From an uncultured Campylobacter sp. (GTDB taxonomy: Bacteria > Campylobacterota > Campylobacteria > Campylobacterales > Campylobacteraceae): a stretch of 64,000 nt of DNA. The translations under genes were made by a program, and so were the position numbers. The notes below the pieces were generated by a model. That model saw nothing but the letters and a program-made list of their open reading frames with translations, was not told where the DNA came from and searched no databases. Numbering within the stretch: the first letter of the stretch is position 1; each line of letters opens with the position of its first letter. Below are positions 19,163-27,506 of this stretch, piece by piece. The stretch is from positions 62,001 through 126,000 of the forward strand of contig NZ_CALKZP010000050.1 of the NCBI RefSeq assembly GCF_938002845.1, written 5' to 3'.

Positions 19163-19227
19163 TTTTTTCTTTATCCACTCCGCTATCTAATAGAATTGTT
19201 TTAGTAAACATCATGCGGTTTGAGTAG
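19134..19227 (+). repeat. 29-base direct repeat across the gene end
   Basis: Positions 19134-19162 and 19199-19227 are identical over 29 bases (core TAAACATCATGCGG). The first copy contains the last codons and TAG of the upstream gene; the second lies in non-coding DNA. They are separated by 36 unrelated bases, an offset of 65. Confidence 0.95.
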
Positions 19228-19372
19228 GGGCTTTGCAGCGCCTTGCAGATAAATTTTAAAAAATTAGCGTTACCGCATGAAATTCTGCCGTTTTCGAGCT
19301 TTAGCTTGCACTGGCAGTAAGCGCTTTTTAAAATTTTTTTGATCAAACCAGTAAAAATTTGAAAGGATTGAG

Positions 19373-19936
19373 ATGCAAAAAGCCTTTTTTAATTCGCCCA
19401 TTGGAATGCTTGAAATTTGGGATGACGAGATCGGGATCTGCAATATCGACTGGGTCAAAAGCTCTGCCTGCAGCCCCAATGATGAGATCTTTAAAAAACA
19501 CGACGCAGAGCTTAAATTCGGCTTTGTGCGTGCAGCGGATGATAAAGGACGCGATTTAAGGCTTAGCGATTTAAGAAAGAATTTGGCTCTTTGCACCGAC
19601 GAGCTTGGCGCATATTTCAGGGGCGAGCTTGAAAGCTTTAGCGTTAAACTGAGCCAAAATGGCACGCAGTTTCAAAAGTCCGTGTGGAGCGCGCTTTTAG
19701 AGATCCCCTACGGCGAGGTCGTAACATACGGCGAGCTAGCCGCGGCTATCGGCAGACCGCACGCAAGCCGCGCAGTAGGCGGCGCAAACGGCAAAAACAA
19801 AATTCCCATCATCGTGCCGTGCCACCGCGTCGTAGCTGCGGGCGGGCTCGGAGGATACAGCGGCGCGGGCGGCGTAGCGACCAAAGCGTGGCTGCTAAAC
19901 TTCGAAAGAGAAAATTTAACCAAATTTGGCAAGTAA
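19373..19936 (+). CDS. ogt: Methylated-DNA--protein-cysteine methyltransferase
   Basis: 187 residues with ribosome site GAAAGGA before the ATG. The C-terminal domain carries FQKSVWSALLEIPYGEVVTY, the helix-turn-helix AAAIGRPHASRAVGGANG and the active-site PCHRV, followed by GGLGGYSG. The cysteine accepts alkyl groups from O6-alkylguanine in a single-turnover repair reaction. The N-terminal ~100 residues are the usual variable ribonuclease-H-like domain. There is no Ada-type regulatory domain, so Ogt is the better name. It appears to be monocistronic. Confidence 0.93.
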   Translation: MQKAFFNSPIGMLEIWDDEIGICNIDWVKSSACSPNDEIFKKHDAELKFGFVRAADDKGRDLRLSDLRKNLALCTDELGAYFRGELESFSVKLSQNGTQFQKSVWSALLEIPYGEVVTYGELAAAIGRPHASRAVGGANGKNKIPIIVPCHRVVAAGGLGGYSGAGGVATKAWLLNFERENLTKFGK

Positions 19937-21010
19937 AATTTCGTTAATTCTGCCTTGCAGGCACGGCGCTGATTTTAAAATTTTACCGCGAGACGCTGCG
20001 AAATTTCATAAATCGATTTTGTAAATTTCTAGTTTTGCGGCGACCAAAGCAGTTAAAATTTTGCAAGAAGCGAAACTTGCTATGCTGACTTAAAGCCCTA
20101 ATTTTAAATTTATCGCGCCTTAGACGCCTGCTATGAGCGGTTGAAATTTTTCGCAGTGATAAAATTTGGCTTCGCGAAATTCTGCGCTGAAGTCCTTCGA
20201 TAAATTTTCATCTTGCGTGCATTTTGTGCAGCAGCGCGTAAAGCAGCAAAATTTTGAATCCATTTCGTGAAAATAGGCAAGGATAGCAAGGTTTTGTTGT
20301 GGAGTTTTGCAGAGGCTAAAAATTCTATGCTGCCGCGCTGCAAGGGTAAAATTCAACGCCGCCGTATTAAGGCAAAGTAAATTTTTAATTGCGCTTGCCG
20401 AAGCGGGGTTAAAATCCGCGCAGAAGCGGTAACCGGGGCAGAATTTATCCCAGCGGTAACGTGACTAAGTAAAATTTTATAAATCCACGAAGCGGGCGGT
20501 ATCCCAGCAGAAACGGCATTATCTTAGCAAGCTTCTTGCGAAAGCGGCGGGTGCGCCAAAGATAAAATTTCTCGCGGAGGCGGCGAAGTACAGCAGTATG
20601 CTGCTAGAGACACCTAGCGAAGATGGAATTTTGCGCGAAGAGAGCGAGGGAAATTTGCGCAAAGACCGCGCTATTTGCTGAAATTCGCGCAAAAGCAGTA
20701 TTCTTTTAAAAAATTCCTAGCAGCGGTAGCGTTCGTCGTCAAAGCTCACCTTCGAAGTGGCGACGTTTAGCTAAGGCTTCTTTCTTGCGAAAGCGACGTT
20801 GCATAGCAAAGTAATTGTAAAAGCGGCGAGCGTGCTGTAGATAAAATTCTTCTTAGCAAAAGCGGCGTAGCAGGGCAAAATTTCTACGCAATACGCGCGG
20901 CAAAGATAAAATTTGCCAAGCAACTACGAGCGAAAACCCGGCAAATTCAGCAAAGCTTGGCAGAACGAAGAATTTTTATCAAATCTACGCAACTTTGCCA
21001 AATTCCTAAA
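19937..21010. other. Gene-free interval (~1.07 kb) with dispersed short repeats
   Basis: No convincing gene on either strand. It contains many AAAATTT-type words (for example near 20443, 20474, 20567, 20628, 20653, 20683 and 20713) and a recurring GC-rich phrase of the type TTGCGAAAGCGGCG (near 20533, 20790 and 20858, with variants at 20419 and 20505). The two word types alternate irregularly, with no strict period. Confidence 0.6.
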
Positions 21011-22189
21011 TTAGCCGAAATTTTCTATCAGATCGCTAAAAATTTTAGTTAAATTTTCGACGTCGTTAATCTCTACTCGTTCATTGATCTGATGGATAGT
21101 GTCGTTTCGCACGCCAAACTCCGCCGTCTCCACGCCGAACTCCGCGAAGTATCTCGCGTCGCTCGTGCCGCCTGCGGTGTTTAGCTCGGCTGCTGCGCCG
21201 CAGATCTTCTGCACGCTAGCGCTTAGTTTTTGCACGATTTTGGAGTTTCGTTGAGTTAAAAAAGACTTTGAGGAGCTTTTTAGCGCAAGGTGTAGCGACG
21301 CGCCTGCTCGCAGCTGCGCGGTGCAGCTCATTTCTAGCTTGCCGCAGGATTCGCTTTCGTTGCACAGCGTGTCTTTTGCATCTAGCTCAAATAATCTCAG
21401 TACGTAGTCTCGCACGTCTTCTAGCCCCAGCCCTACGCCGCCGCGTACGTTAAACATCACGCGTACGTCCTTGGGTGTTACGTTTACTACCTGCGAACCG
21501 CCGCGAATGTCGGTGATGACTATCTTAGCCGAAGCGAAATCCTCGCTACCCGCGTCCAGATCATGCCCCGCGAGGCTTGCTAGCACCGGCGCTAAAATGT
21601 GGACAGGATTGATGCATTTATCTGGGTAGGCTGCGTGCCCGCCGATACCCGTGAGTGTGAGGACGCCGTTAATCGAGCCGCGACGGCCGATCTTAATGGT
21701 ATCACCGAAGCGCACTTCGCATGTAGGCTCCGCAACGATTGCGAAGTCGGGTAGGGCACCTTGCTCGCGCAATTTAGAGAGCATTTCGCGCGTGCCGTAG
21801 ATGCCGTCACCCTCCTCATCGCTGGTTAGTAGTAGGCTTAGCGTGCCCTTAAAATCGTGTGCCGCCGCTAGCGCGCAGATCGCCGCTGCGATGCCGCTTT
21901 TCATATCCTGCGCGCCGCGCCCGTATAAAAAGCCGTCCGCTTCCACCGGCACAAACGGATCGCTCGCCCAGCCCTCGCCCGGAGGGACTACGTCGATGTG
22001 CCCGGCAAAGCACAGATGCGGACCCTGTCCGAAGCGCTTGGTAAAAATCGCGTTAGTTACGCCGTTTAGCTCGAATCTATCCTCGCTAAAGTCCGCCAGC
22101 AGCATCGAGACGTAGTTGAAAGCTCCGTCGTCGCTAGGCGTGAGCGAGCGGAATTTGATGAGCTCTTTTAGAATTTCAATCGGTTTCAT
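21011..22189 (-). CDS. dapE: Succinyl-diaminopimelate desuccinylase
   Basis: 392 residues; ribosome site AAGGAT precedes the ATG. The M20 di-zinc motifs are present: FAGHIDVVPPGEGW near residue 65, YGRGAQDMKSG near 90, TSDEEGDGIYGT near 125, AEPT near 155, AGGTSDARY near 340, and a C-terminal NDTIHQINERV carrying the last His ligand. It hydrolyses N-succinyl-LL-diaminopimelate to LL-DAP in the lysine/peptidoglycan pathway. A Ser-rich stretch near residues 275-310 (CNESESCGKLEMSC and LKSSSKSF) makes it slightly longer than I expect for the genus. It follows the LysE-family gene by 15 bases on the same strand. Confidence 0.93.
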   Translation of the reverse strand: MKPIEILKELIKFRSLTPSDDGAFNYVSMLLADFSEDRFELNGVTNAIFTKRFGQGPHLCFAGHIDVVPPGEGWASDPFVPVEADGFLYGRGAQDMKSGIAAAICALAAAHDFKGTLSLLLTSDEEGDGIYGTREMLSKLREQGALPDFAIVAEPTCEVRFGDTIKIGRRGSINGVLTLTGIGGHAAYPDKCINPVHILAPVLASLAGHDLDAGSEDFASAKIVITDIRGGSQVVNVTPKDVRVMFNVRGGVGLGLEDVRDYVLRLFELDAKDTLCNESESCGKLEMSCTAQLRAGASLHLALKSSSKSFLTQRNSKIVQKLSASVQKICGAAAELNTAGGTSDARYFAEFGVETAEFGVRNDTIHQINERVEINDVENLTKIFSDLIENFG

Positions 22190-22204
22190 AAGCCATCCTT
22201 TGGT

Positions 22205-22801
22205 TTAAATTTTAGCAAAAATTATAGCGTATAAAAGCTTTAGTGCGAAAAATACCAAAATAAACGCCGAGATATATGCAAATGCCCGCACTACTATATT
22301 TGGAAGCTTGCTGCGAGCTAGATATATCGCAAGCGGGAAAAGCGTGATCCAAGCTAAGATTCCGCTTACAAGCCCCGCAAGAGCAAGCGCAAAATCTGCT
22401 CGCGCGGTGCCGGCAGAGACGCTGAGCCAAAACATAATGACGTATGGATTTAGTAAATTTATTAAAAAGCCTTTGCCATAAAGCGCCGCGCCTGAGCAAG
22501 CCTCGACGCTTGCAGGTTGCACCGAGCTAGCCGCGCCATGCCAGATCGCGTACGCCATGTAGAGCAAAAAGCACGCGCCAAATACCGATATGCAGGTAAA
22601 AACGATCGGAATTTTGGCTAACTGCGATATCCCGAATGCCGAGAGCGCCAGATAGAGCATATCCGCGCTCATGGCGCCGAGGCCCAGGCACAGCGCCTTG
22701 GTGTAGCTTCGTAGCGCGTAGGACATTATCAGTACGTTTACCGGGCCGATCGGCACGCTAACGCCCAACCCCATCAAAACCCCTTGTACGAATGGCTGCA
22801 T
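22205..22801 (-). CDS. LysE/RhtB-family amino-acid exporter
   Basis: 198 residues from the ATG at 22801; an in-frame TTG at 22822 would add seven residues. About six hydrophobic segments with the family N-terminus GVLMGLGVSVPIGPVNVLIM, LGLGAMSADMLYLALSAFG and FLINLLNPYVIMFWLSV. It probably exports an amino acid or analogue through the inner membrane. Its place upstream of dapE could hint at a role in lysine/DAP balance, but this is conjecture. The start is uncertain because AGAGGA abuts the ATG. Confidence 0.85.
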   Translation of the reverse strand: MQPFVQGVLMGLGVSVPIGPVNVLIMSYALRSYTKALCLGLGAMSADMLYLALSAFGISQLAKIPIVFTCISVFGACFLLYMAYAIWHGAASSVQPASVEACSGAALYGKGFLINLLNPYVIMFWLSVSAGTARADFALALAGLVSGILAWITLFPLAIYLARSKLPNIVVRAFAYISAFILVFFALKLLYAIIFAKI

Positions 22802-22822
22802 TCCTCTGTTTATATCCCCCAA

Positions 22823-23913
22823 ATCTGTCTAAAATTTCAATGCGCGGCGCTGCAGATAGAGCGATGACGCGCGCCTTTGCGAACAGATCAATGACGCACA
22901 GCTTCGCGAATGGATCAATCCTAAAATTCCGCGCGCCAGCCGATCGGTTTTTAAATTTAACGCAACCGCCGCCGCAATGCGCCTTAGCCTTAAAATTTTA
23001 ACGCGTGCGTCGTAGCGCGCTCGGCTTTGAAATTTTGGCGAGCGCTTCGCGCGGCACGCTCAGTCGCAAAATTTCAATATGAGCATTAGTGCTTGAAATT
23101 TATACGAGCATTTGTGTGGCGGACCCGCTCACTAGACTTCAAATTTAGTTTTTAAATTTTAACGCATAGATCGTAGTTTAAATTTGCACTTTAAATTTTG
23201 CGGCTAGAATTTTGCGAGGCAAAATCCGTCGTCTCGCCTGCGCCGCTAAGTTTTCGAGTTAAATTCCGCAAGTCGAAATTTAAATTTCATCGCTGGTAGC
23301 AGAGCCATCACTCTAGTCGTGAGCTAAATTTAACAAGGCAAAATTTAGATCGGCGGTAAACGGCGGCTCGCGCAAGTCGGTAAGTTTTAGTCGCGTAAAT
23401 TTTAAGATCGCGGCGGTAAAATTTAGCCCGCCGGGGCTCTGCGTAATTTCAGACATTTGCGTATCCGCGCTCGTAAATCGCGGCTGAAATTTTGCGAAGC
23501 GAAATCGCGCCTTAAAATTTTATCCGTAAATTTTAAAAATCCGATCGCGGAGCCCGATCAACGTTTGTCCGCTTCAATTAGCCGCGTGCCGAATTAACCG
23601 TATGTGCGTTTGAAATTTAGCCGCGCCCGCAATTTGGCTACGCCCTCATTTTAAATTTTTATCGGCAGCCGCAGAACCTTGCCCGCAAAACAGACGCGCC
23701 ACAAAGCAGACCCCGCCGCGAGGCTAACGCGCCGTAAATTTTATCGTTTCGCTGCGGGGCAAATTCCGCGCCGCAAAGCAAATCTTGCGCGCCGCCGTAT
23801 TAAATTTACGCCGCAGAGTAAATTTCACGCCGTAGCCATCTTCGTGAAAAGCCCGCGAGGCAAGGGCTTTAAGTAGCCTGCTTCGTAAAATTCCGCGATC
23901 GCAATAGCTAAAT
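22823..23913. other. Gene-free interval (~1.09 kb), AAATTT-rich
   Basis: No credible coding region: the open frames here are short, Arg-rich and lack homologue-like features. The DNA alternates GCG/GCC-rich stretches with dozens of AAATTT, TAAATTTT and AAAATTT words on both strands. I see no promoter, RNA or mobile-element signature. Confidence 0.6.
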
Positions 23914-24123
23914 TTAAAACGAAAAATCCCCCGTCGCGCCGTGCGACATGCTCTCATAGACCGCCTTGACGTATTTGTCGCGCACCGCGCAATCTAGCAG
24001 CTTCTCGCACTCCAGGCAGCTGGTGAGGTTGTGCTCGGCTTGGCACGCTTGCAGCGCGGCTAAGCTTTTATCCAAAATTTCGTCGTAAACGTCGCGCGGC
24101 GCGCTGCTCTCGGTATCAGCCAT
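23914..24123 (-). CDS. Small conserved cysteine protein downstream of fbp
   Basis: 69 residues. The start ATG shares its A with the fbp stop TGA, so the gene is translationally coupled to it. Four cysteines are spaced C-x8-C-x2-C-x5-C (CQAEHNLTSCLECEKLLDC), suggesting zinc or iron-sulfur binding. A small gene in the same position next to fbp is, as I recall, present in C. jejuni (Cj0839c). Function unknown. Conservation of position and the clean overlap make it likely to be real. Confidence 0.75.
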   Translation of the reverse strand: MADTESSAPRDVYDEILDKSLAALQACQAEHNLTSCLECEKLLDCAVRDKYVKAVYESMSHGATGDFSF

Positions 24124-24971
24124 CAGTTTTTCTCGCCGTAAATTTCATGCATCTTTGCGATCTCGTATTTCGAGCCGAAAAAGCAAGGGCTGCTTTGGTG
24201 GATTTTCTCGATTTTAAGTTGCAAAAGCGATCCGTTCGCGCCGTCGCTGGTGGCGCCTCCAGCGCGCTCGAATATGAACGCAAACGGCAAAACCTCGAAG
24301 GTTACGCGAAGCTTGCCGCGCGGATGATCGCTAGTAGCGGGGTAGCTGAAAAGTCCGCCGCCTTTTAATAAAATTTGATGCAGGTCGCTTACCATTGCGC
24401 CGCTGTATCGCAGGCGGTAGCCCTCATCAAACAGCGCCCGCACGAGCTTTCGGTGCAGATCGCTCCAGCCCTTTTGCGTCGCACCGGTGGCGTTTAGCTT
24501 GCCTTTTTGCTGTAGGCGCAGCTCTTTTACGAAGCTAAATTTGCCCTCGCGATTTAGGCGATAAAGCTTCGGCGCGTCCTCGCAAACGACCATCTCAAGG
24601 CGCGGTCCGTAGATGCAATAGATCGCCGCTTTTAAGTTTGCGGGCGAAATTTCATCCTCGTAGATGCCAAATATCGAGCCCACAGCAAAATTTACGTCCA
24701 CCAAGCTAGAGCCGTCGAGCGGATCGTAAGCGATGATTAGGCGCGCGTCCTCTCGCAGCGTTAAAATTTCATCTTTTTCCTCGCTGATTAGGGCGCGTAC
24801 GAGCGGGTTTTTGCGAAATTCCGCCTCGATTATGGCGTCGCTTTTTACGTCGAGTTTGAGCTGCGTATCGCCCGTGCTGTTGTGATGATCTGTGTAGCCG
24901 AAGTCCGCGTATTTCAGCTCCTCGGCGATTTGTAGCGCGATATTTTGGATTGATTTTACGATCTCTTGCAT
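24123..24971 (-). CDS. fbp: Fructose-1,6-bisphosphatase, class I
   Basis: 282 residues. The metal-binding signature YDPLDGSSLVDVNFAVGSIF lies near residue 80, ALISEEKDE precedes it near 60, and RYSGAMVSDLHQILLKGG followed by FAFIFERAGGATSDG form the substrate-binding and C-terminal active-site blocks. It hydrolyses fructose-1,6-bisphosphate in gluconeogenesis, important in these sugar-nonfermenting bacteria and a source of the fructose-6-phosphate used by ManC. It lies 9 bases downstream of mobB on the same strand. Confidence 0.93.
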   Translation of the reverse strand: MQEIVKSIQNIALQIAEELKYADFGYTDHHNSTGDTQLKLDVKSDAIIEAEFRKNPLVRALISEEKDEILTLREDARLIIAYDPLDGSSLVDVNFAVGSIFGIYEDEISPANLKAAIYCIYGPRLEMVVCEDAPKLYRLNREGKFSFVKELRLQQKGKLNATGATQKGWSDLHRKLVRALFDEGYRLRYSGAMVSDLHQILLKGGGLFSYPATSDHPRGKLRVTFEVLPFAFIFERAGGATSDGANGSLLQLKIEKIHQSSPCFFGSKYEIAKMHEIYGEKN

Positions 24972-24980
24972 TTTATTCCT

Positions 24981-25469
24981 TTACATTTTTTTGGCGTTTT
25001 TTAAGATCCATTCGCTAATGCCCGCAGCATCGTTGATGTCGAAATTTACGCGGCAAAATTTATCCATCTGCTCGCCGCTTAAATTTGAAGCGATCGCATC
25101 CGAAAATGGCAGATACGCCGGATCGATCCTGTCGCGAAACAGGCTTATGCGCGGCAGCGGCAGCGTCTTTAGCCCCTCTACGAGCAGGATGTCAAAATCT
25201 CCGAGCATCCGCACGACCTCGTCAATCTGCATACAGCGCTGCGAAAAATAGCTCGTCCGCGTTGGGCTCATCACGACGGTCTCGGCGCCGAGCTCGCTAA
25301 ATTTGGCGCTGTCCTTGCCCTCTACGTCGAAGCGCGCCTTATCGCCCGGATCGTGCTTTACGATCGCAGTCCGAAGTCCGCTAGCGATAAAAATTTTAGC
25401 GATCTTGCAAATTAGCGTCGTTTTGCCGCTGTTGGAAGGGCCTGAAAATGCGATAGCAAGTCTTTTCAT
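24981..25469 (-). CDS. mobB: Molybdopterin-guanine dinucleotide biosynthesis protein B
   Basis: 162 residues from the ATG at 25469, giving MKRLAIAFSGPSNSGKTTL with the Walker A P-loop directly at the N-terminus as in the family; an upstream in-frame codon at 25529 adds an unlikely 20-residue leader. Further motifs are HDPGDKARFDVEGKDS and the Walker-B-like FDILLVEGLKTLPLPRI. This GTPase assists formation of the bis-MGD cofactor for formate dehydrogenase, nitrate reductase and similar enzymes. First gene of the mobB-fbp-small Cys protein unit. Confidence 0.88.
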   Translation of the reverse strand: MKRLAIAFSGPSNSGKTTLICKIAKIFIASGLRTAIVKHDPGDKARFDVEGKDSAKFSELGAETVVMSPTRTSYFSQRCMQIDEVVRMLGDFDILLVEGLKTLPLPRISLFRDRIDPAYLPFSDAIASNLSGEQMDKFCRVNFDINDAAGISEWILKNAKKM

Positions 25470-25568
25470 TTTTAAAATCCGGCTTTTTAAGATGAGCGAT
25501 TGTAGCGAATTTAGCCTTTTAAAAAGCAAAATTCGTTAAAATGCGCCTAAAATTTCAAAGGAAGATCG

Positions 25569-26090
25569 ATGAAGAAATTTTATTTTAGCGGCGCGCTAAA
25601 CGGCCTGCTAAAGGGCTCGCTCCTAGCCGCGCTAGCGCTATTTTTAAACTCCTGCTCCGCAAACGATCCCCGTCACGATCCGCTTAAAAACGAGTTTCTG
25701 GCCTACACGCAAAAATTTGAATCGGTGCGTGCAGGCGATCGATATTTGGGAGTGGCGACCTATCTAAATCCCGTCGCGCCCGAGCTTAGAAACGCCGCGG
25801 AGGACGAGGTATTTTTGCTCACCTCCTATCCTAAAGAGATTCAGATCCGTGCGGTGCAGATTAACGGCGTAAACGCAAACGTAGTGCCGCTGCACGACGG
25901 AGATCCGCTTTTGCAAAAGGAGCTTTTTAAGATCGCGTGGTCGAGCCGCTACAAGATCACCGCGCCTAAGAGCGATAAGGACGAGCTGGTGCTTAGCTAC
26001 CGCACCTCAAATGATCTGGGCGCCACGATGAAATTTCGTAAAGTTTCAAAGTCGCTGTATTGGCAGCCGCAGATCGATCTGAAAGATTAA
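25569..26090 (+). CDS. Putative lipoprotein
   Basis: 173 residues with a long lipoprotein signal ending in the lipobox LNSC (Cys near residue 29). The mature part begins SANDPRHDP and contains no recognised catalytic motif; the C-terminal half looks beta-rich (DELVLSYRTSNDLGATMKF). Its place divergent from mobB matches the C. jejuni gene I remember as Cj0842. Ribosome site AAAGGAAG precedes the ATG. It is probably anchored to the inner or outer membrane; function unknown. Confidence 0.8.
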   Translation: MKKFYFSGALNGLLKGSLLAALALFLNSCSANDPRHDPLKNEFLAYTQKFESVRAGDRYLGVATYLNPVAPELRNAAEDEVFLLTSYPKEIQIRAVQINGVNANVVPLHDGDPLLQKELFKIAWSSRYKITAPKSDKDELVLSYRTSNDLGATMKFRKVSKSLYWQPQIDLKD

Positions 26091-26100
26091 AGGAGAGAAG

Positions 26101-27093
26101 GTGGGCTACGACATAAGCTACCACGCGATCGGCAAAGAGGAAATTTCGCAGTGGTATTTTGAGCCGCTAAAGCTCGCGCAGAAAGGCGATTTTGAGGCTA
26201 TCGCTAAAATCGCGCGCGAGGTAGAGATGGATGAATTTTATGTAGAAAAATACGCGGACGGCTTCCGCTCGGCGCTGCAGTACGGCACGCAGAGGATTTT
26301 TAATAAAACGCACGGATTTCATATAGCCGTGGCGCAGGGCTATTTTAGAGAGTATTTTTACACGCGCGGCACGGCGTTTAGCTTTTTGGCGGAGCAAAGC
26401 TTTAAATTTAAAACCTACATAAGCGATTGGCGCGAGGTTTTGCCGGCGGAATTTCTAGCGGAATTTAGCGGGCAAATTCATAACGAGATCATCGAAAATT
26501 ACTGCTGCGGCGCGTATCTTAGCGCTGCTAGCGTGCAGAAACTGCTGCGCGATTATGAGGCGGGCGGCGAGATAAAAGAGGCGATAGATGAGTTTTATGC
26601 GCAGAATTTGCCCGTGTTTTTAAAGGCGCTAAATTTGGCGCGCGAGCTTGAAGTAGGGCTACTTGAGGCTACCGAAGTGGTTGAGCCCAATCCGATTGAT
26701 CTTAATAGGTCCGAGTCGTTTTCAAATCTTTTTAATTGCGATACTCAGGGCGCGCTGATCTATGCGGAAATCGCTGCGCAGCAGATCGGCGAAGCGATAG
26801 AGCGAGATAAGGCAGGCGGCGGCGTTAGGATGGTCAGAGAGAATTTTACCTTGCGCGGCGAGAAACGCGACGAAAAAAGCTCCGCCTCGCGCGGCGTCAA
26901 TGCAGCGGGCGGCAGTGCAATAGAAACGGACGGCGGCAGCACAGTGCAAGCAGGCGGCGAGAATTCCGCCCCGTACAGCGGCGATACGATAGAAGACGGC
27001 GGCGAGAATTCCGCCGCAGAAGATCATAAAGATGAAACCTCCGCAGGCGGCGGAAAGTCGCTTTTTGACAAGATCAAAGGGCTTTTTAAATAG
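26101..27093 (+). CDS. Conserved hypothetical protein with repetitive acidic tail
   Basis: 330 residues, starting at a GTG behind AGGAGAGAAG. Residues 1-225 look like a soluble helical domain (GYDISYHAIGKEEISQWYFE, HIAVAQGYFREYFYTRGTAF) of unknown function. Residues ~240-315 are Gly/Ser/Asn/Glu-rich with two near-identical units (GGENSAPY, GGENSAAE) encoded by the same GGCGGCGAGAATTCCGCC phrase, another AATT-centred repeat. The end, SLFDKIKGLFK, is an amphipathic helix that could bind membranes. Ten bases separate it from the lipoprotein gene, so they are probably co-transcribed. Confidence 0.65.
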   Translation: MGYDISYHAIGKEEISQWYFEPLKLAQKGDFEAIAKIAREVEMDEFYVEKYADGFRSALQYGTQRIFNKTHGFHIAVAQGYFREYFYTRGTAFSFLAEQSFKFKTYISDWREVLPAEFLAEFSGQIHNEIIENYCCGAYLSAASVQKLLRDYEAGGEIKEAIDEFYAQNLPVFLKALNLARELEVGLLEATEVVEPNPIDLNRSESFSNLFNCDTQGALIYAEIAAQQIGEAIERDKAGGGVRMVRENFTLRGEKRDEKSSASRGVNAAGGSAIETDGGSTVQAGGENSAPYSGDTIEDGGENSAAEDHKDETSAGGGKSLFDKIKGLFK

Positions 27094-27506
27094 TAAATTT
27101 GATCGCTAAATTTTAAAACGGCTCGCGGAGCCGCACGATTTAAATCGCGATTAAATCATCTCGCGCTTACAGGCCCCGCGCCGTTAAATTTAACTAAAAC
27201 GTCGCAGTCGGCAAGCGCAAATTTAAAATTTAAAGCTTGCCGAAATTTAAACGGCGACCTGCATATCAGAAGTTACGAAATTTTAAATCACCGCAAGCAG
27301 ACCGCAAAAGCGGCTAAATTTAAACCTGCCACAGCCTTTGCGGCGGATAAGCTGCGGATAGTTTATCTGTTTAAATTTTTGATCTTTTGTTGATCCAGCG
27401 GCAGGTCGGAGCGGATTTTTATTATGACCGTATCGTCGCCGTGAGTGCCTCCGCCTATTAAAACGCCTCCGTCATCCGTGCTTACGGCGCTTTTGAGCCA
27501 AAAATC
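27094..27506. other. Gene-free interval
   Basis: About 410 bases without a gene, between converging units. A short perfect hairpin (CGGCTC-GCG-GAGCCG, 27119-27133) just after the upstream gene could terminate it but lacks a T-run. The rest holds AAATTT words. Confidence 0.5.

Noticed and set aside
23679..23876. 65-residue open frame in the 22.8-23.9 kb interval
   Set aside because: Arg/Ala/Lys-rich with no domain or ribosome site, in repeat-rich non-coding DNA.
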